A DNA stretch of 46,293 nucleotides, taken from the NCBI GenBank assembly GCA_004554775.1, contig SFKI01000014.1, positions 1 to 46,293 on the forward strand, written 5' to 3'. Source of the stretch: Subdoligranulum variabile. Lineage in GTDB: Bacteria; Bacillota; Clostridia; Oscillospirales; Ruminococcaceae. This document shows, piece by piece, positions 14,380 to 22,199 of this stretch (its first letter is position 1; every line of letters starts with the position of its first letter). The position numbers were made by a program, and so were the translations under genes. A model generated the notes under the pieces. It was not told where the DNA came from. It made no database searches and saw nothing but the letters and a program-made list of their open reading frames with translations.

Positions 14380-15372
14380 TTAACGGCTGCCCTTATCGTA
14401 GGGGATGCCCTCGGCCTTGGGAGCCTGAGAATTCTTGGAGGTGAAGATCAGCACGATCATCGTGACGATATACGGCAGCATCTGGTAGAAGTTGGAGATC
14501 TCCTTGACGCCCTCGAACTTCGGCAGGAAGGGCAGCGACGAACTGTACGCCGCAATGACCTTGAACAGCGCGAAGAACACCGAGGATGCCAGGATCGGGA
14601 ACGGTTTCCAGTTGCCGAAGATCATAACCGCCAGCGCCAGGAAGCCATAGCCGCCAACGTCCGAGTTAAAGCCGGAACCGGCTGCCACCGTGTAGGCCAG
14701 GCCGCCGATGCCGCCCAGAAAACCCGAGATCAGCACGCCGGCATAGCGCATCTTGTAGACGTTGATGCCCACAGAGTCCGCCGCCTGGGGATGCTCGCCG
14801 CAGGCGCGCAGGCGCAGGCCGAAGCGGGTCTTGTACATGACAATATACGCCGCGATGAACAGCACGACCGCCACGGGGGTGGTCAGGTAGAAATACTTGA
14901 AGATCAGATTATTCCAGAAGCTGGGGCCGTCCACCGGGGCAAGGCCAAAGGTATCGCGGGTAATGCGCACCCAGCTGGGGATGGCAATGGTAGTCAGGCC
15001 CTGACCCTGGATGGCCCAGGTCATAACGACCGCGAACGCCGGGGCAAACTGGTTCAGCGCCGTGCCGCCAATGGTCTGGTCGGCTTTCAGGTTGATGGCC
15101 GCGAACCCTAAGAAGAACGAGAAGATCATGCCCGTCAGGCCCGCGACCAGAATGGCCGCCAGCATGGCCAGCTGCGGATGCGCAGGGCCGAAGCCGCTCT
15201 TGTCGAACGCCTGCAAGGTAAAGCAGGCAAACAGCGCGCCAATGATCATCATGCCTTCGAGCGCGATGTTGATAACGCCGGAATGCTCACTGAACATACC
15301 GCCCAAAGCAACCAGCAGCAGCGGCACCGCGAACAGGACGGTCAGACTGATAATGTTAGCAGCGATCATCAT
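14380..15372 (-). CDS. Nucleoside-type ABC transporter permease (NupQ/YufQ-like)
   Basis: 330 aa with about 8-9 membrane segments, belonging to the branched-chain/ribose permease superfamily. Recognisable features are the opening LLVALGGMFSEHSGVINIALEGMM motif region, LKADQTIGGTALN and the cytoplasmic loop RFGLRLRACGEHPQAADSVGINVYKMR, the EAA-like coupling loop that contacts the ATPase. This set is typical of the second permease of BmpA-NupOPQ (guanosine/nucleoside) importers. It is the last gene of the operon, overlapping the first permease by 4 nt, and is followed by a bidirectional terminator. Nucleosides as substrate are supported by the linked deoD and cdd genes. Confidence 0.88.
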   Translation of the reverse strand: MMIAANIISLTVLFAVPLLLVALGGMFSEHSGVINIALEGMMIIGALFACFTLQAFDKSGFGPAHPQLAMLAAILVAGLTGMIFSFFLGFAAINLKADQTIGGTALNQFAPAFAVVMTWAIQGQGLTTIAIPSWVRITRDTFGLAPVDGPSFWNNLIFKYFYLTTPVAVVLFIAAYIVMYKTRFGLRLRACGEHPQAADSVGINVYKMRYAGVLISGFLGGIGGLAYTVAAGSGFNSDVGGYGFLALAVMIFGNWKPFPILASSVFFALFKVIAAYSSSLPFLPKFEGVKEISNFYQMLPYIVTMIVLIFTSKNSQAPKAEGIPYDKGSR

Positions 15373-16484
15373 TTGGCAGCGCCCCCTTTCTCTTTGCGGC
15401 CCGAAACCGCCTTGGCAATCACGCCGCGCATCAACAGGGCGAACGCCGCCAGGTAGATGATGACCGCAATCACGATGTCAATCGTCTCGGAGGAGTAAGC
15501 AGGCTGCATGGCAGCGCCGCCGACCTGGATATAGCTGATGAACAGCGCCGAGAAGATGGTGCCGACCGGGTTGGAGCTTGCCAGCAGCGCAACAGGGATG
15601 CCGTTAAAGCCCATGCCCAGGATGGATTTTTCGATAACATACTGACCCGTACCGGCCAGGTAGTAGATGCCGCCGCCGATGCCGGACAGCGCACCCGCAA
15701 TGACCATGGACAGCACGATATTGCGCTTGGCATTGATGCCCGCATACTGGGCCGCGTCACGGCTCAGGCCGCAGGCTTTCAACTCATAGCCAAAGGTGGT
15801 TTTTTGCAGCACGACCCAGACGATCAGCGCAAAGATGATGGACAGGATGATGCCGATGTTGATCCAGCTGGAATTGCCGAACAACCCGGCAAACGGGCCC
15901 TTGGGCAGAATCGCGCCGGGGTTGGCGGCGGAGAGCGCCGCAGTACGGTCCGAGTTGGAAGCGCCCCAGCCGGAAGCCAGCATATGGGGCGAGTTGGCGA
16001 GGATCAGGTTGACGAGGTACATGCCGATCCAGTTGAACATGATGGAGGTGATAACCTCGTTGACGTTGAAGTAGGCCTTGAACAGACCCGGGAAAATGCC
16101 CCAGATCGCACCGCCGATGGCCGAAGCCAGCAGGCAGACGAACCACGGCATCTGGAACTGGATGCCGCACAGCAGGGCGAAAAACGCGCCCATGGTGTAC
16201 TGGCCGGGCGCGCCGATGTTGAACAGGCCGGTCTTGAACGCAAAGCCGACCGACAGGCCGCACATCATCAGGGGCGCAGCCTGGTAAAGCACCTTGCCGA
16301 ACTTGTCCATGCTGGCAAAGCCGGTGGTCATCATGGCTTTCATGCCGTCCAGCGATGCGCCGGGGTTCAGGATGACCAGCAGGATAAAGCCCAGCACCAG
16401 GCCAATGACGATGGACAGCAGACTTGCCAGAACACCAACTACGCCGGGGTTCTGCAAAAGCGGCTGTTTGGATTTTTTACTCAT
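15369..16484 (-). CDS. Nucleoside-type ABC transporter permease (NupP/YufP-like)
   Basis: 371 aa. The N-terminus is cytoplasmic and basic (SKKSKQPLLQNPG), then about 9-10 membrane segments. Motifs: APLMMCGLSVGFAFKTGLFNIGAPGQYTMG, INVNEV-like FNVNEVITSIMFNWIGMYLV, and the coupling loop TFGYELKACGLSRDAAQYAGINAKR. These are conserved in YufP/NupP, the first permease of purine-nucleoside importers. The C-terminus is Lys-rich (SGRKEKGGAAK). It overlaps both neighbours by 4 nt (ATGA type), so ATPase and permeases are made in fixed proportion. Confidence 0.88.
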   Translation of the reverse strand: MSKKSKQPLLQNPGVVGVLASLLSIVIGLVLGFILLVILNPGASLDGMKAMMTTGFASMDKFGKVLYQAAPLMMCGLSVGFAFKTGLFNIGAPGQYTMGAFFALLCGIQFQMPWFVCLLASAIGGAIWGIFPGLFKAYFNVNEVITSIMFNWIGMYLVNLILANSPHMLASGWGASNSDRTAALSAANPGAILPKGPFAGLFGNSSWINIGIILSIIFALIVWVVLQKTTFGYELKACGLSRDAAQYAGINAKRNIVLSMVIAGALSGIGGGIYYLAGTGQYVIEKSILGMGFNGIPVALLASSNPVGTIFSALFISYIQVGGAAMQPAYSSETIDIVIAVIIYLAAFALLMRGVIAKAVSGRKEKGGAAK

Positions 16485-18019
16485 GCTTTCGCCTCCCCTT
16501 GCTTTTTGGCGCCTGCCATATACAGGCCCAGTTCTTCGACCGTCGTGGTCTTGGGATCGAACTCACCGACGATCTCGCCCTCGTACATGACAAGGATGCG
16601 GTCGGACAGGTTCATGACTTCGTCCAGCTCAAGGCTGACGAGGAGAACAGCCTTGCCCTTATCGCGCTCGGCCACGATCTGTTTGTGGATATACTCAATC
16701 GCGCCGACGTCCAAACCACGGGTGGGCTGCACAGCGACCAGCAGGTCGGGGTCCTTATCGACCTCACGCGCGATGATGGCTTTCTGCTGGTTGCCGCCGG
16801 ACATGCTGCGGGCGATGGTGATGGGGCCCTGGCCGCTGCGCACGTCATACTGTTTAATAAGGCGCTCGGCGTAGTCCATGACCGCGCCCTTTTTGATGAA
16901 GCCGTGGTTCTGGAACTCGGGCTGCCAGTAGCGCTGCAGCACCATGTTATCCGCCACGGTGTAGTCCAGCACCAGGCCGTGCTTGTGGCGATCCTCGGGG
17001 ATATGGCTCATGCCGTCCTTGGAGCGCTCACGGATGGGCGCGTTGGTGATGTCCTTGCCGTTGAGCTTGATGGTGCCGCCGGTGACTTTTTCCAAGCCCG
17101 TCAGGCCGTAGATCAGCTCGGTCTGGCCATTGCCTTCGATACCGGCCACGCAGACGATCTCCCCTGCCTTGGCCTCGAAGCTGACACCGCGCACGGCGTT
17201 GTTCTTGTGTACCTTGCTGGGCACGACAAGGCCGTTCACTTCCAGGATGGTCCGGCCCGGCTTGCAGGGGGCCTTATCGACGGCAAACTGCACGTCGCGG
17301 CCGACCATCATGCGGGACAATTCCTCTTTGGTGGTGTTGGCGATATCCACCGTGCCGATGCCGCGGCCTTTTTGCAGGACGGTGCAGCGGTCAGCAACGG
17401 CCATGATCTCGTTGAGTTTGTGGGTGATGAACAGGATGCTCTTGCCCTCGGCCTTGAAGCCGCGCATGATCTCCATCAGTTCGTCGATCTCCTGCGGGGT
17501 CAGAACGGCTGTAGGTTCGTCGAAAATCAAAATCTCATTGTCGCGGTACAGCATTTTGAGAATCTCAACGCGCTGCTGCATGCCGACCGAAATGTCGCTG
17601 ACCAGCGCATCAGGGTCAACTTTCAGGCCATACTTCTCGCTGAGCTGCATGACCTTTTTGCGGGCTGCGTCTTTTTGCAAGAAGCCGTGGCGAGTATCCT
17701 CGACACCCAGGATGATATTGTCCAGAACAGTAAAGCATTCGACCAGCTTGAAGTGCTGATGCACCATGCCGATACCAAGCGCGTTGGCATCGTTGGGGTT
17801 CTGGATCTTGACCTCTTTGCCATTTTTCTTGATAACGCCTTTTTCCGGCTGATACAGACCGAACAGTACGCTCATCAGGGTAGATTTACCGGCGCCGTTT
17901 TCGCCCAGCAGCGCATGGATCTCGCCTTTGCGCAGCTGCAGCGTAACATCGTCGTTGGCCTTGATACCGGGGAACTCCTTGGTGATATGCAGCATCTCGA
18001 TAACGAAATTATCTGCCAA
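16481..18019 (-). CDS. Nucleoside-type ABC transporter ATP-binding protein (NupO/YufO-like)
   Basis: 512 aa with two fused ATPase domains, as in sugar and nucleoside importers. Domain 1 has Walker A GENGAGKST, signature SVGMQQRVEIL and Walker B EILIFDEPTAVLTPQE. Domain 2 has the degenerate Walker A region GIEGNGQTELIYG, signature SMSGGNQQKAIIAREV and VAVQPTRGLDVGAIEYI. I place the start at TTG 18019: AAAGGGG lies 10 nt upstream, and the protein then begins MADNFVIEMLHITKEFPGI. The in-frame ATG at 18046 has no ribosome site and would lie only about 9 nt after the predicted transcription start. The operon has its own promoter. Confidence 0.9.
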   Translation of the reverse strand: MADNFVIEMLHITKEFPGIKANDDVTLQLRKGEIHALLGENGAGKSTLMSVLFGLYQPEKGVIKKNGKEVKIQNPNDANALGIGMVHQHFKLVECFTVLDNIILGVEDTRHGFLQKDAARKKVMQLSEKYGLKVDPDALVSDISVGMQQRVEILKMLYRDNEILIFDEPTAVLTPQEIDELMEIMRGFKAEGKSILFITHKLNEIMAVADRCTVLQKGRGIGTVDIANTTKEELSRMMVGRDVQFAVDKAPCKPGRTILEVNGLVVPSKVHKNNAVRGVSFEAKAGEIVCVAGIEGNGQTELIYGLTGLEKVTGGTIKLNGKDITNAPIRERSKDGMSHIPEDRHKHGLVLDYTVADNMVLQRYWQPEFQNHGFIKKGAVMDYAERLIKQYDVRSGQGPITIARSMSGGNQQKAIIAREVDKDPDLLVAVQPTRGLDVGAIEYIHKQIVAERDKGKAVLLVSLELDEVMNLSDRILVMYEGEIVGEFDPKTTTVEELGLYMAGAKKQGEAKA

Positions 18020-18061
18020 TCGGTACACGCCCCTTTCTATTTTCATAGTTTATTAACTTAT

Positions 18062-18090
18062 ATTATATAAAAAATTCGCGTAATGTACAA
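18062..18090 (-). promoter_or_regulatory. Promoter of the nucleoside ABC operon
   Basis: Minus strand TTGTAC (18090-18085), 17-nt spacer, TATAAT (18067-18062). Predicted start near 18055, 36 nt before the TTG start codon. Confidence 0.75.
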
Positions 18091-18155
18091 GAGAAACTGC
18101 GCAAAAAGCAGAAAAAAGTTGGGTGGGGTGTACTTTGAAGCGGCTACCCTTTGGC

Positions 18156-18184
18156 TGTAGGGGCGAGCAGTGCTCGCCCCTACA
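18156..18184. repeat. GTAGGGGCGA-type palindromic repeat, copy 2 (perfect)
   Basis: TGTAGGGGCGAGCA, one central G, TGCTCGCCCCTACA: 14-bp perfect arms. It lies between the bmp terminator and the ABC operon promoter. Confidence 0.75.
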
Positions 18185-18210
18185 CCCGCTGCACAGATTG
18201 CCCATACAAA

Positions 18211-18245
18211 ACAAAAACCGCCCCGCGCGGTTGGGCGCGGGGCGG
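18211..18245 (-). terminator. Intrinsic terminator of the bmp lipoprotein gene
   Basis: CCGCCCCGCG (18218-18227) / CGCGGGGCGG (18236-18245), followed on the minus strand by TTTTTGTTTTG. It uncouples the binding protein from the ABC genes downstream. Confidence 0.88.
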
Positions 18246-18266
18246 TGAGGATCATTCAGTTACGAA

Positions 18267-19397
18267 TTAGCCCTGGTAGTCCACGGTCACGTTGGTGACG
18301 GAAGGAGTAACAGCGGTGTCGAAGCTGTCGTCGATGACGAGGGTGCCGTCAACGATGGAAGCGTACATGGCGTCGTACTGCTCCTGGGTGAACTTGTTGA
18401 ACTTGCTGGTCTCCATGGGCAGGCCAACGCAGTTCTCGGCAGCGCCGAGCTTGGTCTCCTTGCCGGAGTAAGCCTCGGTGAACTTCCAGCCATTGTTCAG
18501 GGAGTCGGTCAGAGCCTCGTTCACAGACTCGGCCAGGCCCTTCATGGCGGAGGTGATAACGGTATCGAACTGGCCGGACTGGTCGACGTCAACGCCGATC
18601 ATCTTGCCGCCGTTGGCCTGAGCAGCAGCGTCGCAGCTCTGGCAGACGGGGCCGCCGCAGGCAAAGACGACCTCGGTACCCTCAGAGTACCAGCCGTCCA
18701 TCTTGTTCTTGACCTCATCGGTAGCAGCGAAGCCGCCGGAGTACCAGTACTTGATGTTGACATCGTTAACGCCCAGCTCCTTGGCAGCAGCGTCAGCGCC
18801 CTGCACGAAGCCGTAGCCGTAACGGATAACAGCGGGAACAGCCATGCCGCCCAGGAAGCCCAGCTCTTTGTAGCCGTCGTAAACAGCAGCGTAGCCAGCC
18901 AGATAACCGGCCTGCTCTTCCTTGTAGGTGATCAGGGCAGTGTTCTCAGCGGGGGCAGTGTCGCCCAGGTCGCTGGTGGAAACGTCCAGTGCCAGGAACT
19001 CAACATCGGGGTACTTGGTCTGGGCCTCAGCGATGGAGGAACCGAACAGGTAGCCAGCAACGACGATGGCCTTAGCGCCGTCGTTGACAGCGTTGTCCAT
19101 CTGCTCCAGGCGGGCAGCGTCGGAGTCCTCAGTGGGACGGTAGTAGTTGGCGTTCAGGCTGTTTGCAGAGCAGAAGTCCTGCACGCCCTGCCAGGTGTAC
19201 TGGTTGAAGGACTGGTCGTCGATGTTGCCAACGTCGGTAACGAAAGCGACATCGGTCTTGCTGCCGGAAGCGGCAGCTTCAGAGGTAGCCTCGGTGCTGG
19301 TAGCAGTGCTCTCGGCAGTGCTGGCGGAAGAACCGCCGCAGGCAGCCAGAGAGAGGGCCATGCAGCCGGCCATCGCCATAGAAATAAACTTCTTCAT
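18267..19397 (-). CDS. BMP-family nucleoside-binding lipoprotein
   Basis: 376 aa. The start at 19397 carries AAGGAG 10 nt upstream; the longer frame has none. The signal peptide ends in a lipobox (LSLAAC, lipidated Cys 20), followed by a Ser/Thr/Ala-rich linker. The body is a BMP/PnrA-type solute-binding fold (VAFVTDVGNIDDQSFNQYTW, VVAGYLFGSSIAEAQTKYPD, YKEEQAGYLAGYAAVYDGYK, FLGGMAVPAVIRYGYGFVQG). Members bind purine nucleosides outside the membrane and feed the NupOPQ-type transporter encoded next. It has its own promoter and terminator, consistent with high expression of the binding protein relative to the transporter. Confidence 0.93.
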   Translation of the reverse strand: MKKFISMAMAGCMALSLAACGGSSASTAESTATSTEATSEAAASGSKTDVAFVTDVGNIDDQSFNQYTWQGVQDFCSANSLNANYYRPTEDSDAARLEQMDNAVNDGAKAIVVAGYLFGSSIAEAQTKYPDVEFLALDVSTSDLGDTAPAENTALITYKEEQAGYLAGYAAVYDGYKELGFLGGMAVPAVIRYGYGFVQGADAAAKELGVNDVNIKYWYSGGFAATDEVKNKMDGWYSEGTEVVFACGGPVCQSCDAAAQANGGKMIGVDVDQSGQFDTVITSAMKGLAESVNEALTDSLNNGWKFTEAYSGKETKLGAAENCVGLPMETSKFNKFTQEQYDAMYASIVDGTLVIDDSFDTAVTPSVTNVTVDYQG

Positions 19398-19442
19398 GGT
19401 GTAAGCTCTCCTTTTGTCGTAAACCAAAAATGGTTTTTTCAG

Positions 19443-19463
19443 GGCAGGGGCTTTCCCTGCCAC
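19443..19463. other. Hairpin in the bmp 5' leader
   Basis: GGCAGGGG-cttt-CCCTGCC (plus strand) lies just downstream of the predicted start site of the minus-strand bmp transcript. A short stable leader stem, perhaps for mRNA stability; no riboswitch architecture is recognised. Confidence 0.4.
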
Positions 19464-19472
19464 AGTAAGTTC

Positions 19473-19501
19473 AGTATACCGCATTTCGGGCAGTATTTCA
19501 A
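19473..19501 (-). promoter_or_regulatory. Promoter of the bmp lipoprotein gene
   Basis: Minus strand TTGAAA (19501-19496), 17-nt spacer, TATACT (19478-19473). The spacer and -10 contain GCCCGAAATGCGGTATACT, nearly identical to the deoD promoter block. Confidence 0.75.
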
Positions 19502-19552
19502 CGCATTAAAAATCACAATTTCATTACAAAACCGCTTTTTTGCGCTGATTCA

Positions 19553-20728
19553 TCAATTTTGCTGATCGATCGTCACACTGGGGGTATCGGGCAGGGTGCG
19601 CATATCGGCGTAGGAGTCCACTTTCAGTACGCTGTTGCGCAGCTGTTCGTACAAACGCTCGTAGTCGCGCTGGCTCAGCTGTTCATACCGCCAATACGGC
19701 CCTGCCAGGGCCACGGCACCGGTGGTGTAGCCCACCTTTTTGCTTTGGCCTGCGGCGGCCTGGCCCCAGGTGGCATTGCCGGAGAAGAACTCGTACAGCT
19801 CCTGCTGCACGGCCGAGTTATAGCACTTGATGGCGCTGCCGAGCATCACGTCCGAAAGGCCGGTCTGGTCGTAGTCAGCCGCCAGCACGCGGACGGTGTT
19901 TTCGCTGCTGGTCTCGTTGGCGGCGTCGATCGCGCTGGCGACCAGGTTGCCGCCGCTGACGAACAGCAGCGTGGTGCCATTATTGCACCAGTCCAGCATA
20001 CGGTTGGTGGTCTCGTCCCCGGCCTGATAGGTGCCGGTGAACCAGGTGCGCAGGTTGACCGTTAAGCCCTGCTGCTCGGCCGCGTACTCAGCCCCCTGCA
20101 TAAAGCCGGTGACATAGCGCACGATGCCGGGCACTTCGTCGGCCCCGATGAAGCCCAGCTGGGTATAACCCTCGGTCACAGCGGCGTAGCCTGCCAGATA
20201 ACCGGCCTGCTCCTCCTGGAAGAGCACGCAGTGGACATTGGATGCCGAGGTGTAGTTGGTGTAGGTGTCGTTGTGCGGCTCGCCGTCAAACAGCAGGTAG
20301 TGTACACCGGGGTAGTTGTTCTGGATATTGAACATCGCCTGGGCCATCGCCTCGCCGCGGCAGACGACCAGCGGCGCGCCGCTCTCGGCGGCTTCGCGCA
20401 GGGCGGCTTCGGCGGCTTCTACCGACGAATCCGCGGCAGGGTAGCTCTCGGCCGTATAGCCAAAGCTGCTGGCAAAGGTCTGGATGCCTTTCCACAGCAG
20501 GGCGTCGGCACCGTTGTCCAGGCTGGTCTGCTCGGCCGCCAGAGCGATCACCGACCCGCCGGGCAGCGTGACGGTCTCTCCGTCCGCGTCCGTGGGGGCC
20601 GTATAGGTATAGGTGCTGTCATCCATCGGCACCGTAAAGGATGCAGTCTGGCCGGCGGGCTTGTCGCTGCACGCACACAGGCTTACCGCCAGCGCCAGGG
20701 TCAGGACCAGCGCAATGAATTTTTTCAT
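19553..20728 (-). CDS. Second BMP-family lipoprotein
   Basis: 391 aa from ATG 20728 (AAGGAG about 13 nt upstream, slightly long). The signal peptide ends VSLCAC (lipidated Cys 20). The C-terminal two thirds parallel the neighbouring BMP protein: FQEEQAGYLAGYAAVTEGYT, LGFIGADEVPGIVRYVTGFM, then ADYDQTGLSDVMLGSAIKCY. The N-terminal about 90 residues diverge (PTDADGETVTLPGGSVIALA), so this is an old duplication or a different ligand specificity. It lies upstream of the first BMP gene and downstream of cdd. The intergenic DNA before it is almost filled by a MITE-like repeat. Confidence 0.85.
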   Translation of the reverse strand: MKKFIALVLTLALAVSLCACSDKPAGQTASFTVPMDDSTYTYTAPTDADGETVTLPGGSVIALAAEQTSLDNGADALLWKGIQTFASSFGYTAESYPAADSSVEAAEAALREAAESGAPLVVCRGEAMAQAMFNIQNNYPGVHYLLFDGEPHNDTYTNYTSASNVHCVLFQEEQAGYLAGYAAVTEGYTQLGFIGADEVPGIVRYVTGFMQGAEYAAEQQGLTVNLRTWFTGTYQAGDETTNRMLDWCNNGTTLLFVSGGNLVASAIDAANETSSENTVRVLAADYDQTGLSDVMLGSAIKCYNSAVQQELYEFFSGNATWGQAAAGQSKKVGYTTGAVALAGPYWRYEQLSQRDYERLYEQLRNSVLKVDSYADMRTLPDTPSVTIDQQN

Positions 20729-20770
20729 GGGATTCGGGAAACTCCTTAGCATTGGTATCAGTTCAGTCCA

Positions 20771-20942
20771 GGCAATACCGCACAATTCTAAGTGCCGATA
20801 CAGCGAGCGAGGTGCGCTGGCTGCTAAGCAAAAAGCGCAGAGAATACTTTGTGTATTCTCGAGCATTTTTGCAACGCAGACGGCGTGCCACAGCCGCTGG
20901 AGCGGTGCTTAAGCCGTCAGGCGGGAATTGTGCGGTGTTGCC
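20771..20942. mobile_element. MITE-like element, full copy (172 bp)
   Basis: It starts GGCAATACCGCACAATTC and ends with the inverse GAATTGTGCGGTGTTGCC (17 of 18 paired). The interior carries no ORF of note but has a hairpin AGAATAC-tttgt-GTATTCT and a GC-rich right half ending GGTGCTTAAGCCGTCAGGCG. The same sequence recurs, deleted or truncated, at 11203, 30388, 45164 and 46198. It abuts the cdd stop codon and stops 42 nt before the second BMP gene start. A clear target duplication is not visible. Confidence 0.8.
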
Positions 20943-20943
20943 T

Positions 20944-21363
20944 TTAGTTCAGATTGGCCGGGCCGAAGCCGTAGGGCAGCAGCTCGCCCAGGGTGGTCAC
21001 GATGTAGTCGTCCTCGCTCTTGGCCATAATGACCGTCAGGCCCGGGCCGCCGAACTCAAACAGCGCCTGGCGGCAGACACCGCACGGGCCGGTGACGAGG
21101 GTGTTCTTCTCCCCCACCTTGCTGCCGACGATGGCAATGGCGGCAAACTCACGCTCGCCCTCGCTGACAGCCTTGAACAAGGCCGTGCGCTCGGCGCAGT
21201 TGGTGGGGGTGTAACCGGCGTTTTCGATGTTGCAGCCCTTGTAGACCGTGCCGTTTTTGCCCAGCAGCGCCGCGCCCACATGGAAGCGGGAGTACGGCAC
21301 GTAGGCAAACTTCTGGCCCTCAAACGCAGCGCGGATCAGGCTTTGGATCTCTGCTTTTTCCAT
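20944..21363 (-). CDS. cdd: Cytidine deaminase
   Basis: 139 aa, the size of the tetrameric Bacillus-type enzyme. It deaminates cytidine and deoxycytidine to uridine and deoxyuridine. The zinc site is complete: Cys 56 with catalytic Glu 58 in TNCAERTA, and Cys 94 / Cys 97 in GPCGVCRQA. The substrate-loop motif YSRFHVGAALL and GCNIENAGYTPT are present. It begins one base after the deoD stop codon, so the two salvage genes are co-transcribed. The plus end of the gene touches the MITE-like element. Confidence 0.96.
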   Translation of the reverse strand: MEKAEIQSLIRAAFEGQKFAYVPYSRFHVGAALLGKNGTVYKGCNIENAGYTPTNCAERTALFKAVSEGEREFAAIAIVGSKVGEKNTLVTGPCGVCRQALFEFGGPGLTVIMAKSEDDYIVTTLGELLPYGFGPANLN

Positions 21364-21364
21364 A

Positions 21365-22096
21365 TTATTTCTCCAGGTAAGCGTCCACGCCCAGGGCCAC
21401 CTTCATCATTTCGGTAAAGCTGGTCTGGCGCTGTTCGGCGGTGGTGATCTCGGGCGAGACAAAGCTGTCCGAGATGGTCAGCAGGCAGGCGGCGCGCTTG
21501 CCCAGCACCTTGGCGTTGTGGAACAGCGCGAAGCTCTCCATCTCAACGGCCAGGCAGCCTTTTTCGTCGCGCAGCTTTTCCCAGTAGGTGGGCTTGGCGT
21601 CGCTGGGCTGGCGGTAGAACACATCGGAAGAATGGATGTTGCCCTCGATCAGCGGGATATTCTGGGCGGCGGCGCTGGCGCGCAGGGCATTGTTCAGCTC
21701 GTCGCTGGGCTGCTGGATGTCGTCGGTGTCGCCGCTCTGGGTCACGGCGTAGTTGCTCTCGGAGTAAGCGCCGGTGGACAACACCACATCAAACAGCTTG
21801 GCTTTGTCGGTGTAGGAACCGGCAGAACCGATGCGGATGATGTTCTCGACACCATACTGGCTGAACAGCTCGTAGGAGTAGATGCCGATGGACGGCATGC
21901 CCATACCGCTGCCCATCACGCTGATGGGGCGGCCCTGATAGGTGCCGGTAAAGCCGTACATGCCGCGCACATCGGTGACGAGACGCGGGTTCTCCAAAAA
22001 GGTCTCGGCGATGAATTTGGCACGCAGCGGATCACCGGGCATCAGGACGGTCTTGGCAAAATCGCCTTTTTCGGCGCGGTTGTGGGGGGTAGACAT
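21365..22096 (-). CDS. deoD: Purine-nucleoside phosphorylase, DeoD type
   Basis: 243 aa. It splits purine (deoxy)nucleosides with phosphate into base and (deoxy)ribose-1-phosphate. The hexameric DeoD subfamily is shown by VLMPGDPLRAKFIAE (phosphate-binding Arg), GSGMGMPSIGIYSYEL, RIGSAGSY, EMESFALF (the MES ribose-binding motif) and TISDSFVSPEITTAEQRQ with the catalytic Asp. The ribosome site AAGGAG is 10 nt upstream of ATG 22096. It is the first gene of a salvage unit (deoD-cdd) that continues into nucleoside-binding lipoproteins and the matching importer. Confidence 0.97.
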   Translation of the reverse strand: MSTPHNRAEKGDFAKTVLMPGDPLRAKFIAETFLENPRLVTDVRGMYGFTGTYQGRPISVMGSGMGMPSIGIYSYELFSQYGVENIIRIGSAGSYTDKAKLFDVVLSTGAYSESNYAVTQSGDTDDIQQPSDELNNALRASAAAQNIPLIEGNIHSSDVFYRQPSDAKPTYWEKLRDEKGCLAVEMESFALFHNAKVLGKRAACLLTISDSFVSPEITTAEQRQTSFTEMMKVALGVDAYLEK

Positions 22097-22132
22097 AAAC
22101 GTACACTCCTTTTCAGGTTATTGTAATATAAT

Positions 22133-22162
22133 AGTATACCACATTTCGGGCGTTTGTGGTAA
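22133..22162 (-). promoter_or_regulatory. Promoter of deoD-cdd
   Basis: Minus strand TTACCA (22162-22157), 18-nt spacer, TATACT (22138-22133). The block GCCCGAAATGTGGTATACT matches the bmp promoter at 18 of 19 positions. It overlaps a possible plus-strand extended -10 (TGGTAAAAT, 22157-22165) for the radical SAM gene. Confidence 0.55.
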
Positions 22163-22199
22163 AATCAAATGGAAAAAAGTTGTGAAAGAGGTATGAACC

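Noticed and set aside
16424..18070. 548-codon plus-strand frame opposite the nucleoside ATPase gene
   Set aside because: Antisense shadow; the minus strand has both ATPase signatures.
18047..18266. Purine riboswitch before the nucleoside transporter genes
   Set aside because: The predicted leader is only about 36 nt and contains no three-way-junction motif; the gap is explained by a promoter, a palindromic repeat and a terminator.
19398..19552. Riboswitch or small RNA in the bmp leader
   Set aside because: Only two short hairpins are present; no conserved aptamer core could be recognised.
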